A stretch of 64,000 bases of DNA from an uncultured Pseudomonas sp. (GTDB lineage Bacteria > Pseudomonadota > Gammaproteobacteria > Pseudomonadales > Pseudomonadaceae): the NCBI RefSeq assembly GCF_943846705.1, contig NZ_OX044366.1:62001-126000 (forward strand), in the 5' to 3' direction. Shown in pieces: positions 55,347-64,000 of the stretch. Numbering within the stretch: the first letter of the stretch is position 1; each line of letters opens with the position of its first letter. The position numbers were made by a program, and so were the translations under genes. The notes beneath the pieces are model-generated. The model did no database searches. It was not told the origin of the DNA and saw only the letters and a program-made list of their open reading frames with translations.

Positions 55347-56473
55347 CAATGCTTACGCAGAATCACGCTACCGATGGAGTAACCCGCACCGAACGAGCTG
55401 AGCACGCCCAGCGCACCGCTCGGCAGGTCATCCTGATATTTATGCAGGGCGATCACCGAGCCGGCCGAACTGGTGTTGGCGTAGGTGTCGAGAATAACCG
55501 GGGCTTCACCTGGCTCAGCATCACGGCCCAGCAGCTTGCGCGCGATCAGCAGGTTCATGTTGAGGTTGGCCTGGTGCAGCCAGAAGCGCTTCACATCACC
55601 GACATTCAGCTGATTTTCCGCCAGGTGCGCGGCGATCAGCTCGGCGACCATCGGGCAAACTTCCTTGAACACCTTGCGACCTTCCTGGACGAACAGCTTG
55701 TCGCGTGCGCCCACGCCCTCTTCCGCACAACGATTAAGGAAACCGAAGTTGTTGCGGATGTTGTTGCTGAACTGGGTGATCAACTTGGTGCCGACGATAT
55801 CGAACTGACAGGCCGAGGTGGCCTGGTCGGCGCGCTCGATGATCACTGCTGTGGCAGCATCACCGAAGATAAAGTGGCTGTCGCGGTCGCGGAAGTTCAG
55901 GTGGCCGGTGCAGATTTCCGGGTTAACCATCAAAATCGCACGGGCCTGGCCCAGCTGCACGCTGTTGGCTGCGGCCTGGATGCCGAAGGTGGCTGAGGAG
56001 CAGGCCACGTTCATGTCATAACCGAAGCCCTGAATTCCCAACGCAGCCTGCACTTCAATCGCCACGGCCGGGTAGGCGCGCTGCAAGTTGGAGCAGGCAA
56101 CGATCACCCCGTCGATATCGGCGGCGGTCTTGCCGGCACGCGCCATGGCATCTTGGGCCGCGCCTACGGCCATCTCGCAGAGAATGCCCCACTCGTCATT
56201 GCTGCGCTCGGGGATGCGTGGCGCCATGCGCTGCGGGTCAAGAATGCCGGCTTTATCCATAACAAAGCGGCTCTTGATGCCGGAAGCTTTTTCGATAAAA
56301 CCGCTGCTCGATTCGCTCAGTGCATCGACGTCACCGCTGGCGATGGCCGCGGCGTTATCGGCATTGAATTGCTGCACATAGGCATTGAACGATTCGACCA
56401 ACTCATCGTTGGAAATACTGTTTGCCGGGGTATAGAGGCCGGTACCGCTGATCACGACGTTATGCACAGTCAT
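55346..56473 (-). CDS. Beta-ketoacyl-ACP synthase III-like protein (PA3286-like)
   Basis: A 375-residue FabH-type condensing enzyme. The active-site cysteine lies in [15 protein letters not shown], the histidine in [11 protein letters not shown] and the asparagine in [11 protein letters not shown], so the triad is complete. In P. aeruginosa the likely orthologue diverts acyl-CoA from beta-oxidation into fatty acid synthesis (from memory). Being the first gene of an operon with an ECF sigma and anti-sigma pair is unusual for a condensing enzyme. Confidence 0.92.
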   Translation of the reverse strand: MTVHNVVISGTGLYTPANSISNDELVESFNAYVQQFNADNAAAIASGDVDALSESSSGFIEKASGIKSRFVMDKAGILDPQRMAPRIPERSNDEWGILCEMAVGAAQDAMARAGKTAADIDGVIVACSNLQRAYPAVAIEVQAALGIQGFGYDMNVACSSATFGIQAAANSVQLGQARAILMVNPEICTGHLNFRDRDSHFIFGDAATAVIIERADQATSACQFDIVGTKLITQFSNNIRNNFGFLNRCAEEGVGARDKLFVQEGRKVFKEVCPMVAELIAAHLAENQLNVGDVKRFWLHQANLNMNLLIARKLLGRDAEPGEAPVILDTYANTSSAGSVIALHKYQDDLPSGALGVLSSFGAGYSIGSVILRKH

Positions 56474-56919
56474 TCCTCATGTTCTTCGCCGCAGGCAGCG
56501 GCCAGTTATCCAGTAGGCCCAGGGCAGGCAGGCCATGGGTAAAAAACAGCTGACAGGCTCAGCACACTCAATCCATGAAACGGCCTGCTATAAAGCGCAG
56601 AGTTTGCCACAGCCATGGGCCATCCGTCCGCTCAGCACGTCAGGGCAAATGCAGCACCCTGTCGACTATTGAGGCAAAGATGCACACAACGTCGCGCAAG
56701 GCACATCCGTCTGAAGCCTAGTCGCCGACGTTTGCACGGGTTAAAACACCCGTCTGCGGCCATTCCCCAGCAGTCGCCGCCATAACGTCAAGCAACCGCA
56801 GCAGCCCTAGTGCACCTCGCAGAGAAGGGGCGCTCAGTTGCTTGACTATCGTGGCGCAGCGTGAAAAAACAGAGGTTCGCCGGCACAGCCCGACACTCCC
56901 CTCCTCTGGATACCTGCTT
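56474..56919. other. Gap between the KAS III gene and the LysE gene
   Basis: In 446 bases no gene was recognised. Frames at 56718-57146 (minus) and the 5' extension of the LysE frame from 56842 look spurious. Promoters for both divergent genes should lie here, but none was clear. Confidence 0.45.
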
Positions 56920-57531
56920 ATGGCTCTGCATACCTGGCTACTGTTTGTCACAGCGGTGTTCGGCCTGGCGCTGACACCGGGCCCCAATGGCCTGCTCGCA
57001 CTCAGCCACGGTGCCTTATACGGCCATCGTAAAACCCTGTTTACCGTCAGCGGCGGGGTGCTTGGCTTTACCCTGCTGATGGCCTTGTCGATGCTCGGCA
57101 TCGGCACCCTGCTGCAAGCCTCAGCGCAGGCTTTGGTCATTCTCAAATGGCTGGGCGGCGCTTACCTGATCTGGCTGGGCATTCAACTCTGGCGCGCACC
57201 ACCGCTGCACTTGAGCATGGCGGAGAAAGCCGAAGCCCACAGCGGCCTGAAACTGTTTCGCCAGGGTTTGCTCTCGGCGTTATCCAACCCCAAGGTCATC
57301 CTGTTTTTCGGCGCGTTTCTACCGCAGTTTCTCGATCCGCGGGCTGATCTCTGGCTGCAGTTCGCCATTATGGCGCTGACCTTTGCCGTGGTTGAAGGCG
57401 GCGTCGAATACCTGCTGGCACGCATGGCCCATCGCGTACGGCCCTGGCTGCAACGCAGTGGCAAAGGCTTCAACCGTTGCTGCGGGGGACTGTTTGCCCT
57501 GATGGGCGCCGCCCTGCCAATGACCCGCTGA
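56920..57531 (+). CDS. LysE/RhtB-family amino acid exporter
   Basis: Membrane exporter of 203 residues with about six hydrophobic segments. The family motif lies in ALTPGPNGLLALSHGALYGHRK, followed by GGAYLIWLGIQLWR and NPKVILFFGAFLPQF. It exports amino acids or related small molecules; which one is unknown. The ATG at 56920 (MALHTWLL) was chosen over the frame start at 56842. A long inverted repeat follows its stop. Confidence 0.92.
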   Translation: MALHTWLLFVTAVFGLALTPGPNGLLALSHGALYGHRKTLFTVSGGVLGFTLLMALSMLGIGTLLQASAQALVILKWLGGAYLIWLGIQLWRAPPLHLSMAEKAEAHSGLKLFRQGLLSALSNPKVILFFGAFLPQFLDPRADLWLQFAIMALTFAVVEGGVEYLLARMAHRVRPWLQRSGKGFNRCCGGLFALMGAALPMTR

Positions 57532-57532
57532 G

Positions 57533-57588
57533 CGCTATGCCACCTGCGGGCGAAGGGGCAACCCGCTTCGTCCGTAGGTGGCATAGCG
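57533..57588. terminator. Long hairpin between convergent genes
   Basis: The outer arms cgctatgccacct and aggtggcatagcg pair perfectly and continue with two mismatch/wobble positions into cgg and cgaag. It fills the space between the 3' ends of the LysE gene (+) and the lipoprotein gene (-). There is no T run, so it may act as a shared transcript end or a REP-like unit. Confidence 0.6.
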
Positions 57589-57598
57589 AAGGTGCGCG

Positions 57599-58024
57599 TT
57601 ACTGGCTAACCGGCAGGATATCGAAGCCCTTGCGGTTATCGCTGACGATGCGGAAATCCTGCTGCGAGCCCGGCTCGACCTTCACCGCCAGCTCACGGCG
57701 CAGGCGACCCATGCCGCACAGGGTGTCATCCATCTTATCGATGCCAATGCTCAGCACCCGCGTGCCGGCGGGGACCTGAAACCGCACCTGCTCACCCACA
57801 CCTATGCGTGCTGCCACTTTGCGGTCAACCAGCACCGCCACATAACAACCGCCGCCCATGCCGCCGACATCACGGTTGACCAGCAACTGCCCGCCCTGCC
57901 CCAACGGCTGCTGATAGCCGAGCAAACGCTCTGCCGGCACTGGCTTGATATCTTCCGGAGCGGGCTTCCAGGACGAACAGCCGGCCAACAGCAACAGCGG
58001 TAAAACGGCACCAATCAATCGCAT
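57599..58024 (-). CDS. Small lipoprotein of unknown function
   Basis: A 141-residue lipoprotein with lipobox LLLLAGC near residue 15. The mature part has a beta-rich pattern (QLLVNRDVGGMGGGCYVAVLVDRKVAARI, shown in part as GGGCYVAVLVD) and later CGMGRLRREL. No function is known to me. The ATG at 58024 gives the signal peptide. It stands between the LysE and HIT genes. Confidence 0.8.
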   Translation of the reverse strand: MRLIGAVLPLLLLAGCSSWKPAPEDIKPVPAERLLGYQQPLGQGGQLLVNRDVGGMGGGCYVAVLVDRKVAARIGVGEQVRFQVPAGTRVLSIGIDKMDDTLCGMGRLRRELAVKVEPGSQQDFRIVSDNRKGFDILPVSQ

Positions 58025-58131
58025 GGGAGCCCTCCATGGGCGCTGGGAACAAACAAGGACAGCAACAGCCAACGGCTTGAGTATTGCCCTAGGTGCGGCC
58101 GGCCTCAAGTACAGATACGCAGGCCGCCGAA

Positions 58132-58569
58132 TCAGCCGGCGATACGCTTGAGCAAACGCGCCTGCAACGCCGCCAGTTGTTCGGCTTCGGCCTTACCGGC
58201 AGCATGCACGCCAAGTGCCTCGCCCTCGTAACGCGGCACGATGTGCACATGAATATGGAATACCGTCTGCCCCGCCGGCGCACCATTGAACTGCGCCACC
58301 TGCACCCCGGCGGGTTCCAGTTCGGCCACCAAGACACCGGTGAGCTTTTGCACCACGGCCATTACCTTGCTCAGACTGGCGGCGTCGACCTCCAGCATAT
58401 TGCGCGCCGCCGAGCGCTTGGGGATCACCAGTGTGTGGCCGTAGGACTGCGGAAACACATCGAGGAAGGCCAGCACATCCTCATCCTCGTACAACTTGTA
58501 GCAAGGGGCTTCGCCGCGAATGATCTGAGCAAAGATATTCTGGCTGTCGTATTCACCGTGCAGGCTCAT
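58132..58569 (-). CDS. HIT-family nucleotide hydrolase/transferase
   Basis: Protein of 145 residues with the histidine triad HIHVHIVP near residue 105, where the middle histidine is the nucleophile. Other family segments are FAQIIRGEAPCYKLYEDE and YGHTLVIPKR. HIT proteins of the HinT type hydrolyse adenosine phosphoramidates. The ATG at 58569 is used. It is divergent from the GST gene. Confidence 0.93.
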   Translation of the reverse strand: MSLHGEYDSQNIFAQIIRGEAPCYKLYEDEDVLAFLDVFPQSYGHTLVIPKRSAARNMLEVDAASLSKVMAVVQKLTGVLVAELEPAGVQVAQFNGAPAGQTVFHIHVHIVPRYEGEALGVHAAGKAEAEQLAALQARLLKRIAG

Positions 58570-58704
58570 CGGGGGTTCTCCAGTGCGCAGGGGTTGAGAT
58601 GGCCCCAACCATACCGATTTCTGCGCGCCGGGAAAAACCTACAACCTGACCAAATCGCCAATCGCCGCTATCCTGCGCCTTTAGCCAGCCAATCCGGAGC
58701 GCCC

Positions 58705-59409
58705 ATGTCAGTTCTGTCCGCCTACCCGATCACGCATAAATGGCCCGCCCAGCACCCCGAGCGCCTGCAGCTGTATTCGCTGCCCACGCCCAACGGCGTC
58801 AAGGTTTCAATCATGCTGGAAGAAACCGGCCTGCCCTACGAAGCGCACCTGATCAGTTTTGAGAGCGATGAACAGCGCAGCAGCGAGTTCCTTTCGCTCA
58901 ACCCCAACAACAAGATCCCGGCCATTCTCGATCCCAACGGCCCCGGCGGCCAACCGCTGGCGCTGTTCGAGTCCGGTGCGATTCTGATTTACCTGGCAGA
59001 GAAAACCGCTCAGCTGTTATCCCAAGACGCCGCCACCCGTTACGAAACCCTGCAGTGGCTGATGTGGCAGATGGGTGGCATCGGCCCGATGTTCGGGCAA
59101 CTGGGCTTCTTCCATAAGTTCGCCGGCAAGGACTACCCGGACAAACGCCCGCGCGACCGCTACGTTGCCGAGTCGCAGCGCCTGCTTGGCGTACTTGAGC
59201 AACGCCTACAAGGCCGCGACTGGATCATGGGCGAGCATTTCAGCATCGCCGATATCGCCATCTTTCCCTGGGTGCGCAACTTGATTGGTTTCTATGAAGC
59301 GGGTGAGTTGGTGGAGTTCGAGCGCTTCAGCAATGTGCAGCGCGTGTTGCAGGCCTTTGTCGCCCGGCCCGCCGTGATCAGGGGCCTGGCCATGCCTGCG
59401 CGGAATTAA
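58705..59409 (+). CDS. Glutathione S-transferase (YghU/YfcG-like)
   Basis: Glutathione-dependent protein of 234 residues. The thioredoxin-like domain contains LYSLPTPNGVKVSIMLEE, with TPNG in place of a catalytic serine or cysteine, as in the nu-class enzymes YghU and YfcG, which have disulfide-bond reductase activity. NNKIPAI and the acidic FESGAILIYLAEK segment bind glutathione. The C-terminal helical domain includes FSIADIAIFPWV. Confidence 0.92.
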   Translation: MSVLSAYPITHKWPAQHPERLQLYSLPTPNGVKVSIMLEETGLPYEAHLISFESDEQRSSEFLSLNPNNKIPAILDPNGPGGQPLALFESGAILIYLAEKTAQLLSQDAATRYETLQWLMWQMGGIGPMFGQLGFFHKFAGKDYPDKRPRDRYVAESQRLLGVLEQRLQGRDWIMGEHFSIADIAIFPWVRNLIGFYEAGELVEFERFSNVQRVLQAFVARPAVIRGLAMPARN

Positions 59410-59511
59410 AATAGACGCCAGCCGCCCAGCGTCACGCGCCACTTCAACGCGTAAAAATAGCGCCGCGAGAGCCGATCGCAACAAACACCCTCAACAACCT
59501 GCGGTGACAGC

Positions 59512-59709
59512 ATGATCGAGGTAACCGAGGCGTCTATTGCCGAACTGCGCGCCGCGCTCGAAGCCGGCCAGACCACGGCCGTCGAGTTGGTACAGGCCTA
59601 CCAAGCGCGCCTACGACGACTCAGCCCTGCTGCGGTTTGCCACCGTGTTCGAGTCGACCGGTTCAAAACGCCTGGTACCGCCGCACACGCCGCCTTTGCT
59701 GCGTGCTGA
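59512..59709 (+). pseudogene. Amidase gene remnant with internal deletion
   Basis: The first 33 codons (IEVTEASIAELRAALEAGQT, then TAVELVQAYQARL) match the N terminus of amidase-signature enzymes. The sequence then jumps, in another frame, to AYDDSALLRFATVFE, the typical C-terminal end of the same family (about 59607-59700). The catalytic Ser-Ser-Lys core of some 400-500 codons is missing. The join lies in gcctacgacg, which could have been a short repeat at both ends of the deletion (inference). The reading frame cannot give an active enzyme. Confidence 0.75.
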
Positions 59710-59713
59710 AAGC

Positions 59714-59748
59714 AAAACGGGATGGCTACGAAAGCGTCAATCCCGTTT
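59714..59748 (-). terminator. Probable terminator of the LysR gene
   Basis: Arms aaacgggat and atcccgttt pair perfectly over 9 bases. Read on the minus strand, the stem is followed by a short T-rich tail (ttttgcttt). It lies 80 bases past the stop of the 59829 gene. Confidence 0.5.
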
Positions 59749-59828
59749 AGTGGCTGCCCATCGCGCTCACTCGCCGGACTGCGCCACTGCTCTAGGCAAC
59801 CGCACACGGCCGACCCTGCTTCGTGCCG

Positions 59829-60740
59829 TTAAGCCTTCGTGTTACCTGACGCCGCGCCGGCTACCAGCCAATCCCGGAACAATTTTGTCGCGGCGGACAT
59901 TGGCCGTGCGAGGTCGTGGACGACGTATTCAGCCAAGCCCGTTTCAACATAAAAGTCGGTCACCCGCACCAAGTCGCCCCTGCTCATTGCCTCTTCCGCC
60001 ATAAATGCCCACGCCAGGCCAACGCCCCGCCCCTGCTCAATCGCCGCGTAGGTCAGAGTGAGCTGGTTAAAGGTGGGGTCGGCTTTGGGAGACTGATAAG
60101 CAATACCAAAGTGGGCAAACCAGTCGCGCCACTCGAAGCAGTCCCAGGCAGACGCCAACTGGATCAGCGGCAATCCTGCCAGCGCCTCAAGCGTTGTCAC
60201 CTCGCACCCAGCCACCCCAGGGCGAGCCAGCGGATAGATCACTTCAGGAATAAGCGCGGTCGCCTCCAGGCTCGGCCAGTCACCGTTGCCATAGAGAATC
60301 GTCAGATCATGATCAGGCACCATGAACGGCATGATGTCGTTACTGGCGTGGATATGGATGGTTATTTCCGGGTGCACGGCATTAAAACTGAGCAGACGTG
60401 GAAATAACCAAAACTGCGAGACGGCATGTGTCGCCAAGACTGTGACGGTGTCGGGATGGTGAGTGGTGCTGATGCGCTGCCCTGTCACATGTATGCGTTG
60501 CAATGCCGGCACCACTTCCTGCTGGTAGAGCCCGCCCGCCGTCGAAAGCTCTACACCCCGAGCGCCCCTTACAAACAAAGCGACGCCCAGCGCCTGCTCC
60601 AGTGTGCGCACCTGTTTACTCACCGCACTTTGGGTCACGCACAGTTCGTCAGCGGCACGGGTAAAACTGCCCAAACGGGCCACGCACTCGAATGCAATTA
60701 GCGTGTCGAGCGGAGGGAGATAAGGAAAACGTCCGGCCAT
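59829..60740 (-). CDS. LysR-family regulator (GcvA-like)
   Basis: Regulator of 303 residues. The N terminus FPYLPPLDTLIAFECVARLG and the helix-turn-helix SFTRAADELCVTQSAVSKQV are typical of the GcvA-like LysR group; the effector domain follows (about 95-300). The ATG at 60740 is used; the frame start at 60752 is TTG. It is divergent from the DMT transporter gene, with a gap of 113 bases, and likely controls it. Confidence 0.9.
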   Translation of the reverse strand: MAGRFPYLPPLDTLIAFECVARLGSFTRAADELCVTQSAVSKQVRTLEQALGVALFVRGARGVELSTAGGLYQQEVVPALQRIHVTGQRISTTHHPDTVTVLATHAVSQFWLFPRLLSFNAVHPEITIHIHASNDIMPFMVPDHDLTILYGNGDWPSLEATALIPEVIYPLARPGVAGCEVTTLEALAGLPLIQLASAWDCFEWRDWFAHFGIAYQSPKADPTFNQLTLTYAAIEQGRGVGLAWAFMAEEAMSRGDLVRVTDFYVETGLAEYVVHDLARPMSAATKLFRDWLVAGAASGNTKA

Positions 60741-60853
60741 TAGGTATCCCAATAAGAGGCATGCCGCTACGGAATAGCATCATGCGGCAATATCGCTACA
60801 AGCCTGAATACTTTAACCATAAAGTCGCCACCTGACTTGAAAGGTAACGCGAC

Positions 60854-61798
60854 ATGAAAAAAGCAATAGTCCAAGGAGGCATGGCAGGCGCCCTTTGGGG
60901 CGCCGTGATCGTCGCACCTGCGCTGATTCCAGACGTTCATCCAGTGGTGATCAGCTGCGTGCGATTTCTGCTCTACGGGCTGTTTGCGACCCTAATCGCG
61001 CTGCCCAACGCACGTGCACTGATTAGCCGCCTGACCCGCCAGGATCAACGCTTGCTGCTTGAGCTGGCACTGACTGGCAACCTTGTGTACTTCATCCTCT
61101 TGAGCGCGGCCGTGCAACATGCCGGCGTTGCCACGGCATCGCTGATCAACGGCTTGATTCCCGTCGCGGTGATGCTTATGGGTCGCCGTTTCAGTCACGT
61201 CAGTGGCCGCTCCATGTTCATTTCGCTCGCGCTCATCTGCACCGGCATCCTCTGGATTAACCTTCCAGCAGTCACCGCAGTCATTCGCGGCGAAGGCAGC
61301 ATGCGCCAGGTTATGGGCGCGGCTTACGCAGGCCTTGGCGTGTTGTCATGGTCATGGTTTGCCTTGCGCAATGCCCATCAGCTCAAAACCGGGCGCTTCA
61401 CTGCGGGTGAGTGGTCAACGCTGCTGGGAATAACGACCGGTTTTGCCGCCCTGCTAATGTCCGCCCTGGTGGTCCTGGTTCAGCCCGAGTTATTACCCAC
61501 TGACCTGGCCCTCGAACGGCTCACCCTGTTCATGCTGACAGCCCTGTTTATGGCCATTGGCGGTTCCTGGGTAGCCAACACCCTGTGGAACGCATCAGCC
61601 CAGCGCTTGCCCGTCTCAATCGGCGGTCAACTGATTGTCTTCGAATCCTTATGCGCCCTGCTTTACAGTTTTTTAATAGCCTGGGCACTACCCAGCACTG
61701 GAGAGGTGCTCGGCATATCGCTGGTGCTTGGCGGTGTGTTCTGGACGATCCGCGCTGAACGCCGCACGGCCATACTCAGAAGGCTGCACGCGACTTAA
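60854..61798 (+). CDS. DMT-superfamily (EamA) transporter
   Basis: Membrane protein of 314 residues with about ten hydrophobic segments in two repeated halves, the EamA layout. The N terminus (GGMAGALWGAVIVAPAL) and the segment VSCVRFLLYG-like ISCVRFLLYGLFATL fit the family. It probably exports a small metabolite. A divergent LysR gene supports inducible expression. Confidence 0.88.
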   Translation: MKKAIVQGGMAGALWGAVIVAPALIPDVHPVVISCVRFLLYGLFATLIALPNARALISRLTRQDQRLLLELALTGNLVYFILLSAAVQHAGVATASLINGLIPVAVMLMGRRFSHVSGRSMFISLALICTGILWINLPAVTAVIRGEGSMRQVMGAAYAGLGVLSWSWFALRNAHQLKTGRFTAGEWSTLLGITTGFAALLMSALVVLVQPELLPTDLALERLTLFMLTALFMAIGGSWVANTLWNASAQRLPVSIGGQLIVFESLCALLYSFLIAWALPSTGEVLGISLVLGGVFWTIRAERRTAILRRLHAT

Positions 61799-61879
61799 GC
61801 CGACAGCCGCCCCCTATTGTGCTGAAGGCTGGCAGTCCAACACTTCAGCACAAACACATACCGGCAGTGAGTAGCACGG

Positions 61880-64000
61880 TTAAGCCTCGACACTGCTCCA
61901 CTGCTTGCTCAGGCGTTTATCCGACACCGGCAGCTTGGTGCCCAGCTGCTGGGCGAATAACGACACGCGGTATTCCTCCAGCAGCCAGCGATACAGCACC
62001 AGCTGCGCATCGCGCTTGCCTTCCTGGCTGTGCTTGGCCAGGCGCGCCTGGTACTGCTCCCAGTAACCAGCCAGCTCGCCGCTCCAGACGCGGTCGCGCT
62101 GTACCTGGGAGGCGATCTTGTCCAGGCGCTGCTCGACGGCCTTGAGGTAACGCGGCACTTCCTTGAGCCACTGCGCCGGGGTTTCGCGGACAAAACCGGG
62201 ATACACCAAGTTGCTCAGTTGCAGCTTGATGTCGTTGAGCGCCATGGCCTGGGCCAGGTCGATTTTGCCTTTGAAGCGTTTTTGCAGACCGTGCCACAGC
62301 TTGAGCACTTCCAGCGTCAGCTTGGCCAAGCGTTCGGCGTGGGCCGTCCAGTCACCGCGCTTGCGCTCGGCCAGCGCAGCCAGGCCGGCCCCGTCACGCG
62401 GCAAGGGCTCACTGCCTTCAAGAATGCAACTGTCGAGGCTGGCCAGCAGAATGTCTTCGACTAGCGCATCGATACGGCCCATGTCGCGGTAGAGCAAGGC
62501 CAGTTCAGTCAGCCCCGGTAATTTGTTGCGCAGAAACTTGGCGGGTTCGGCCAGTTGCTGCAAGAGCAGGCGCTGCAACGCGCGGCGATGCTGAAATTCG
62601 GCTTCGGCCAAGGTCGGGAAGCGCCCTTCCTTGACCACGCCCGCCTCCTCCACCAGCGCCGGATAAACGGTCATGGACAGGCCGGCGACCTGCTGCTGGG
62701 TCTTGGCTGCCACTTCGCTAAAGGCCTTGGCCTCCACCGGTTGCTGGCTCTTGGCGGTTGTCGGCAAGGCCAGGCCGGCCTGCGTCGCCGCGCTGAAACG
62801 TGCGGTCAGCTCGGCCAGATCGCGGCCTTCACCGAGCAACTTGCCCTGGTTGTCGACCACTTCGATATTCATGCGCAGGTGGCTTTCCAGCTGCGCCTCG
62901 GACTCGGCCCATGCCTCATCACTGACCCGCGCACCGGTCATGCGCGTCAGTTCACGGCCCAGGGACAGCGGCAAGCTGCCGTCGGCAAACTGCACCTTGC
63001 TCAGTGCTGCGCCGACAAAGTCCGGTACCGGCACAAAATTCTTGCGCAACGCCTTGGGCAAGCCGCGCACCAGGGCCATGCACTTGGCCTCCAACAACCC
63101 CGGCACCAGCCACTCCAGGCGCTCCGTCGGCAGTTGCGGCAGCAGCGGCGCGGGTACGCGCAGGGTGACGCCGTCGCGCGGGTGGTTGGGTTCGAAGTGA
63201 TAACTCAGCGGCAGGGTCAATTCGCCCAGACGCAGGGTGTCCGGGTACTGCGCGGCGGTGACTTCCTTGGCGTCACGGGCCAGCACGTCCTCTTCTCGCA
63301 TGATCAACAGCTGCGGGTTCTTCGCGCTTTCGCTTTTGTACCAGCTGTCGAAGGTCGCGCTCTGGTAAATCTGCGCCGGCAGGCGCGCCTCGTAGTAAGC
63401 GAACAGGGTTTCTTCATCAGCGAGAATATCGCGCCGACGCGCCTTGGCTTCCAGTTCGTCGAGCTTTTCCAGCAACTGGCGGTTAGCGGTCAGGCACTTG
63501 GCGCGGCTATGAATTTCACCGCCCACCAGGCCTTCGCGGATAAACAGCTCACGCGAGACCACAGGGTCAATCGGGCCGAAATGCACGGCGCGGCGACCGA
63601 CCACAATCATGCCGTACAGGCTGATCTGCTCATAGGCCACCACCTGGCCGCGCTTCTTCTCCCAATGCGGTTCCAGGTGGTTCTTCTTGATCAGGTGGCC
63701 GGCCAGCGGCTCGATCCAGTCCGGCTCGATCTTGGCCACCATGCGCGCAAACAGCTTGGTAGTTTCCACCAGTTCGGCAGCCATCAGCCAGGTGGGCTTC
63801 TTACGCCCGATTACCGAGGACGGATGCACCCAGAAGCGCCGCTGGCGGGCACCGAGGTAGTCACCGTCTTCGGTTTTCTGGCCGACCTGGCTGAGCAGGC
63901 CGGCGAGAATCGCCTTATGCACCGCGGCGTAGCTTTTGCTGCGCTGGGCGGCCTGGTCTTTCTCGGCCAGCTCTTTTTCTTTCTGCAGCGCCGATAACTG
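61880..64000 (-). CDS. hrpA: ATP-dependent RNA helicase HrpA, C-terminal part (cut by window edge)
   Basis: The last 706 residues of a DEAH-box RNA helicase are visible; the helicase motifs lie beyond base 64000. The visible part contains the post-helicase region (KSYAAVHKAILAGLLSQVG, then GARQRRFWVHPSSV) and the long HrpA-specific DUF3418 region that ends the protein. The frame stays open to the right edge (QLSALQKEKELAEKDQ upstream of residue V63922), so the gene continues. HrpA acts on mRNA and stalled ribosomes in Escherichia coli. Confidence 0.95.
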   Translation of the reverse strand, partial: QLSALQKEKELAEKDQAAQRSKSYAAVHKAILAGLLSQVGQKTEDGDYLGARQRRFWVHPSSVIGRKKPTWLMAAELVETTKLFARMVAKIEPDWIEPLAGHLIKKNHLEPHWEKKRGQVVAYEQISLYGMIVVGRRAVHFGPIDPVVSRELFIREGLVGGEIHSRAKCLTANRQLLEKLDELEAKARRRDILADEETLFAYYEARLPAQIYQSATFDSWYKSESAKNPQLLIMREEDVLARDAKEVTAAQYPDTLRLGELTLPLSYHFEPNHPRDGVTLRVPAPLLPQLPTERLEWLVPGLLEAKCMALVRGLPKALRKNFVPVPDFVGAALSKVQFADGSLPLSLGRELTRMTGARVSDEAWAESEAQLESHLRMNIEVVDNQGKLLGEGRDLAELTARFSAATQAGLALPTTAKSQQPVEAKAFSEVAAKTQQQVAGLSMTVYPALVEEAGVVKEGRFPTLAEAEFQHRRALQRLLLQQLAEPAKFLRNKLPGLTELALLYRDMGRIDALVEDILLASLDSCILEGSEPLPRDGAGLAALAERKRGDWTAHAERLAKLTLEVLKLWHGLQKRFKGKIDLAQAMALNDIKLQLSNLVYPGFVRETPAQWLKEVPRYLKAVEQRLDKIASQVQRDRVWSGELAGYWEQYQARLAKHSQEGKRDAQLVLYRWLLEEYRVSLFAQQLGTKLPVSDKRLSKQWSSVEA

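Noticed and set aside
62555..63997. 480-codon plus-strand frame opposite hrpA
   Set aside because: Antisense shadow; the opposite strand has clear HrpA sequence.

Overview
The window is chromosomal DNA from a Pseudomonas-type gammaproteobacterium. The evidence is a GC-rich composition, class Ia ribonucleotide reductase with two N-terminal ATP cones, a dksA-gluQ pair, a folM-folE-folX operon near a MioC-like flavodoxin, a short LOV protein almost identical in layout to PpSB1-LOV of Pseudomonas putida, and a KAS III/ECF sigma/anti-sigma trio that matches PA3286-PA3284 of P. aeruginosa from memory. No rRNA, tRNA, CRISPR array, prophage or intact insertion sequence was seen.

Layout. 1-1566: two-component system (sensor cut by the left edge). 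1567-6891: nrdA and nrdB with NrdR-box-like and DnaA-box sites upstream and a long hairpin between the genes. 6892-10097: an AT-rich accessory island with a large GNAT-PIN-GNAT-PUA-like protein overlapping an ASCH-domain gene, then repeat debris containing a 30-base perfect palindrome. 10098-17744: methyltransferase, YHYH and EF-hand lipoproteins, GNAT, haloalkane dehalogenase, sterol-desaturase-type hydroxylase, glycine-zipper lipoprotein, CAP-domain protein and an HPF-like protein. 17988-21751: YadGH-type ABC exporter, I78 inhibitor-like lipoprotein and a TyrR/GcsR-like sigma54 activator.

22197-32398: two convergent operons, each built from circularly permuted ATP-grasp, alpha-E and transglutaminase-like modules (six genes). 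They look like a duplicated peptide-ligase/peptidase pathway with no established product. 32861-36232: SDR, alpha/beta hydrolase, class II aldolase and flavodoxin. 36345-43294: a blue-light LOV protein, a MerR regulator without a B12-binding motif, an acyl-CoA dehydrogenase, a DCC-family protein and the pterin operon folM-folE-folX. TGTACA/TATACA-type repeats in the intergenic gaps suggest one light-responsive regulon.

43424-54485: DUF1244 and HopJ-family genes, trxB, cysZ, a hydroxylase-SRPBCC fusion with a divergent LysR gene, sfsA, an aminotransferase, dksA, gluQ, a ModE-like regulator and pgm. 54508-61798: anti-sigma, ECF sigma and KAS III genes, then transporters, HIT, GST, an amidase remnant with a large internal deletion, a LysR gene and a DMT exporter. 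61880-64000: the 3' part of hrpA, cut by the right edge.

Most of the window is ordinary core genome. The parts most worth attention are the AT-rich GNAT-PIN/ASCH pair, the duplicated ATP-grasp/alpha-E/transglutaminase cluster and the LOV/MerR/pterin neighbourhood.
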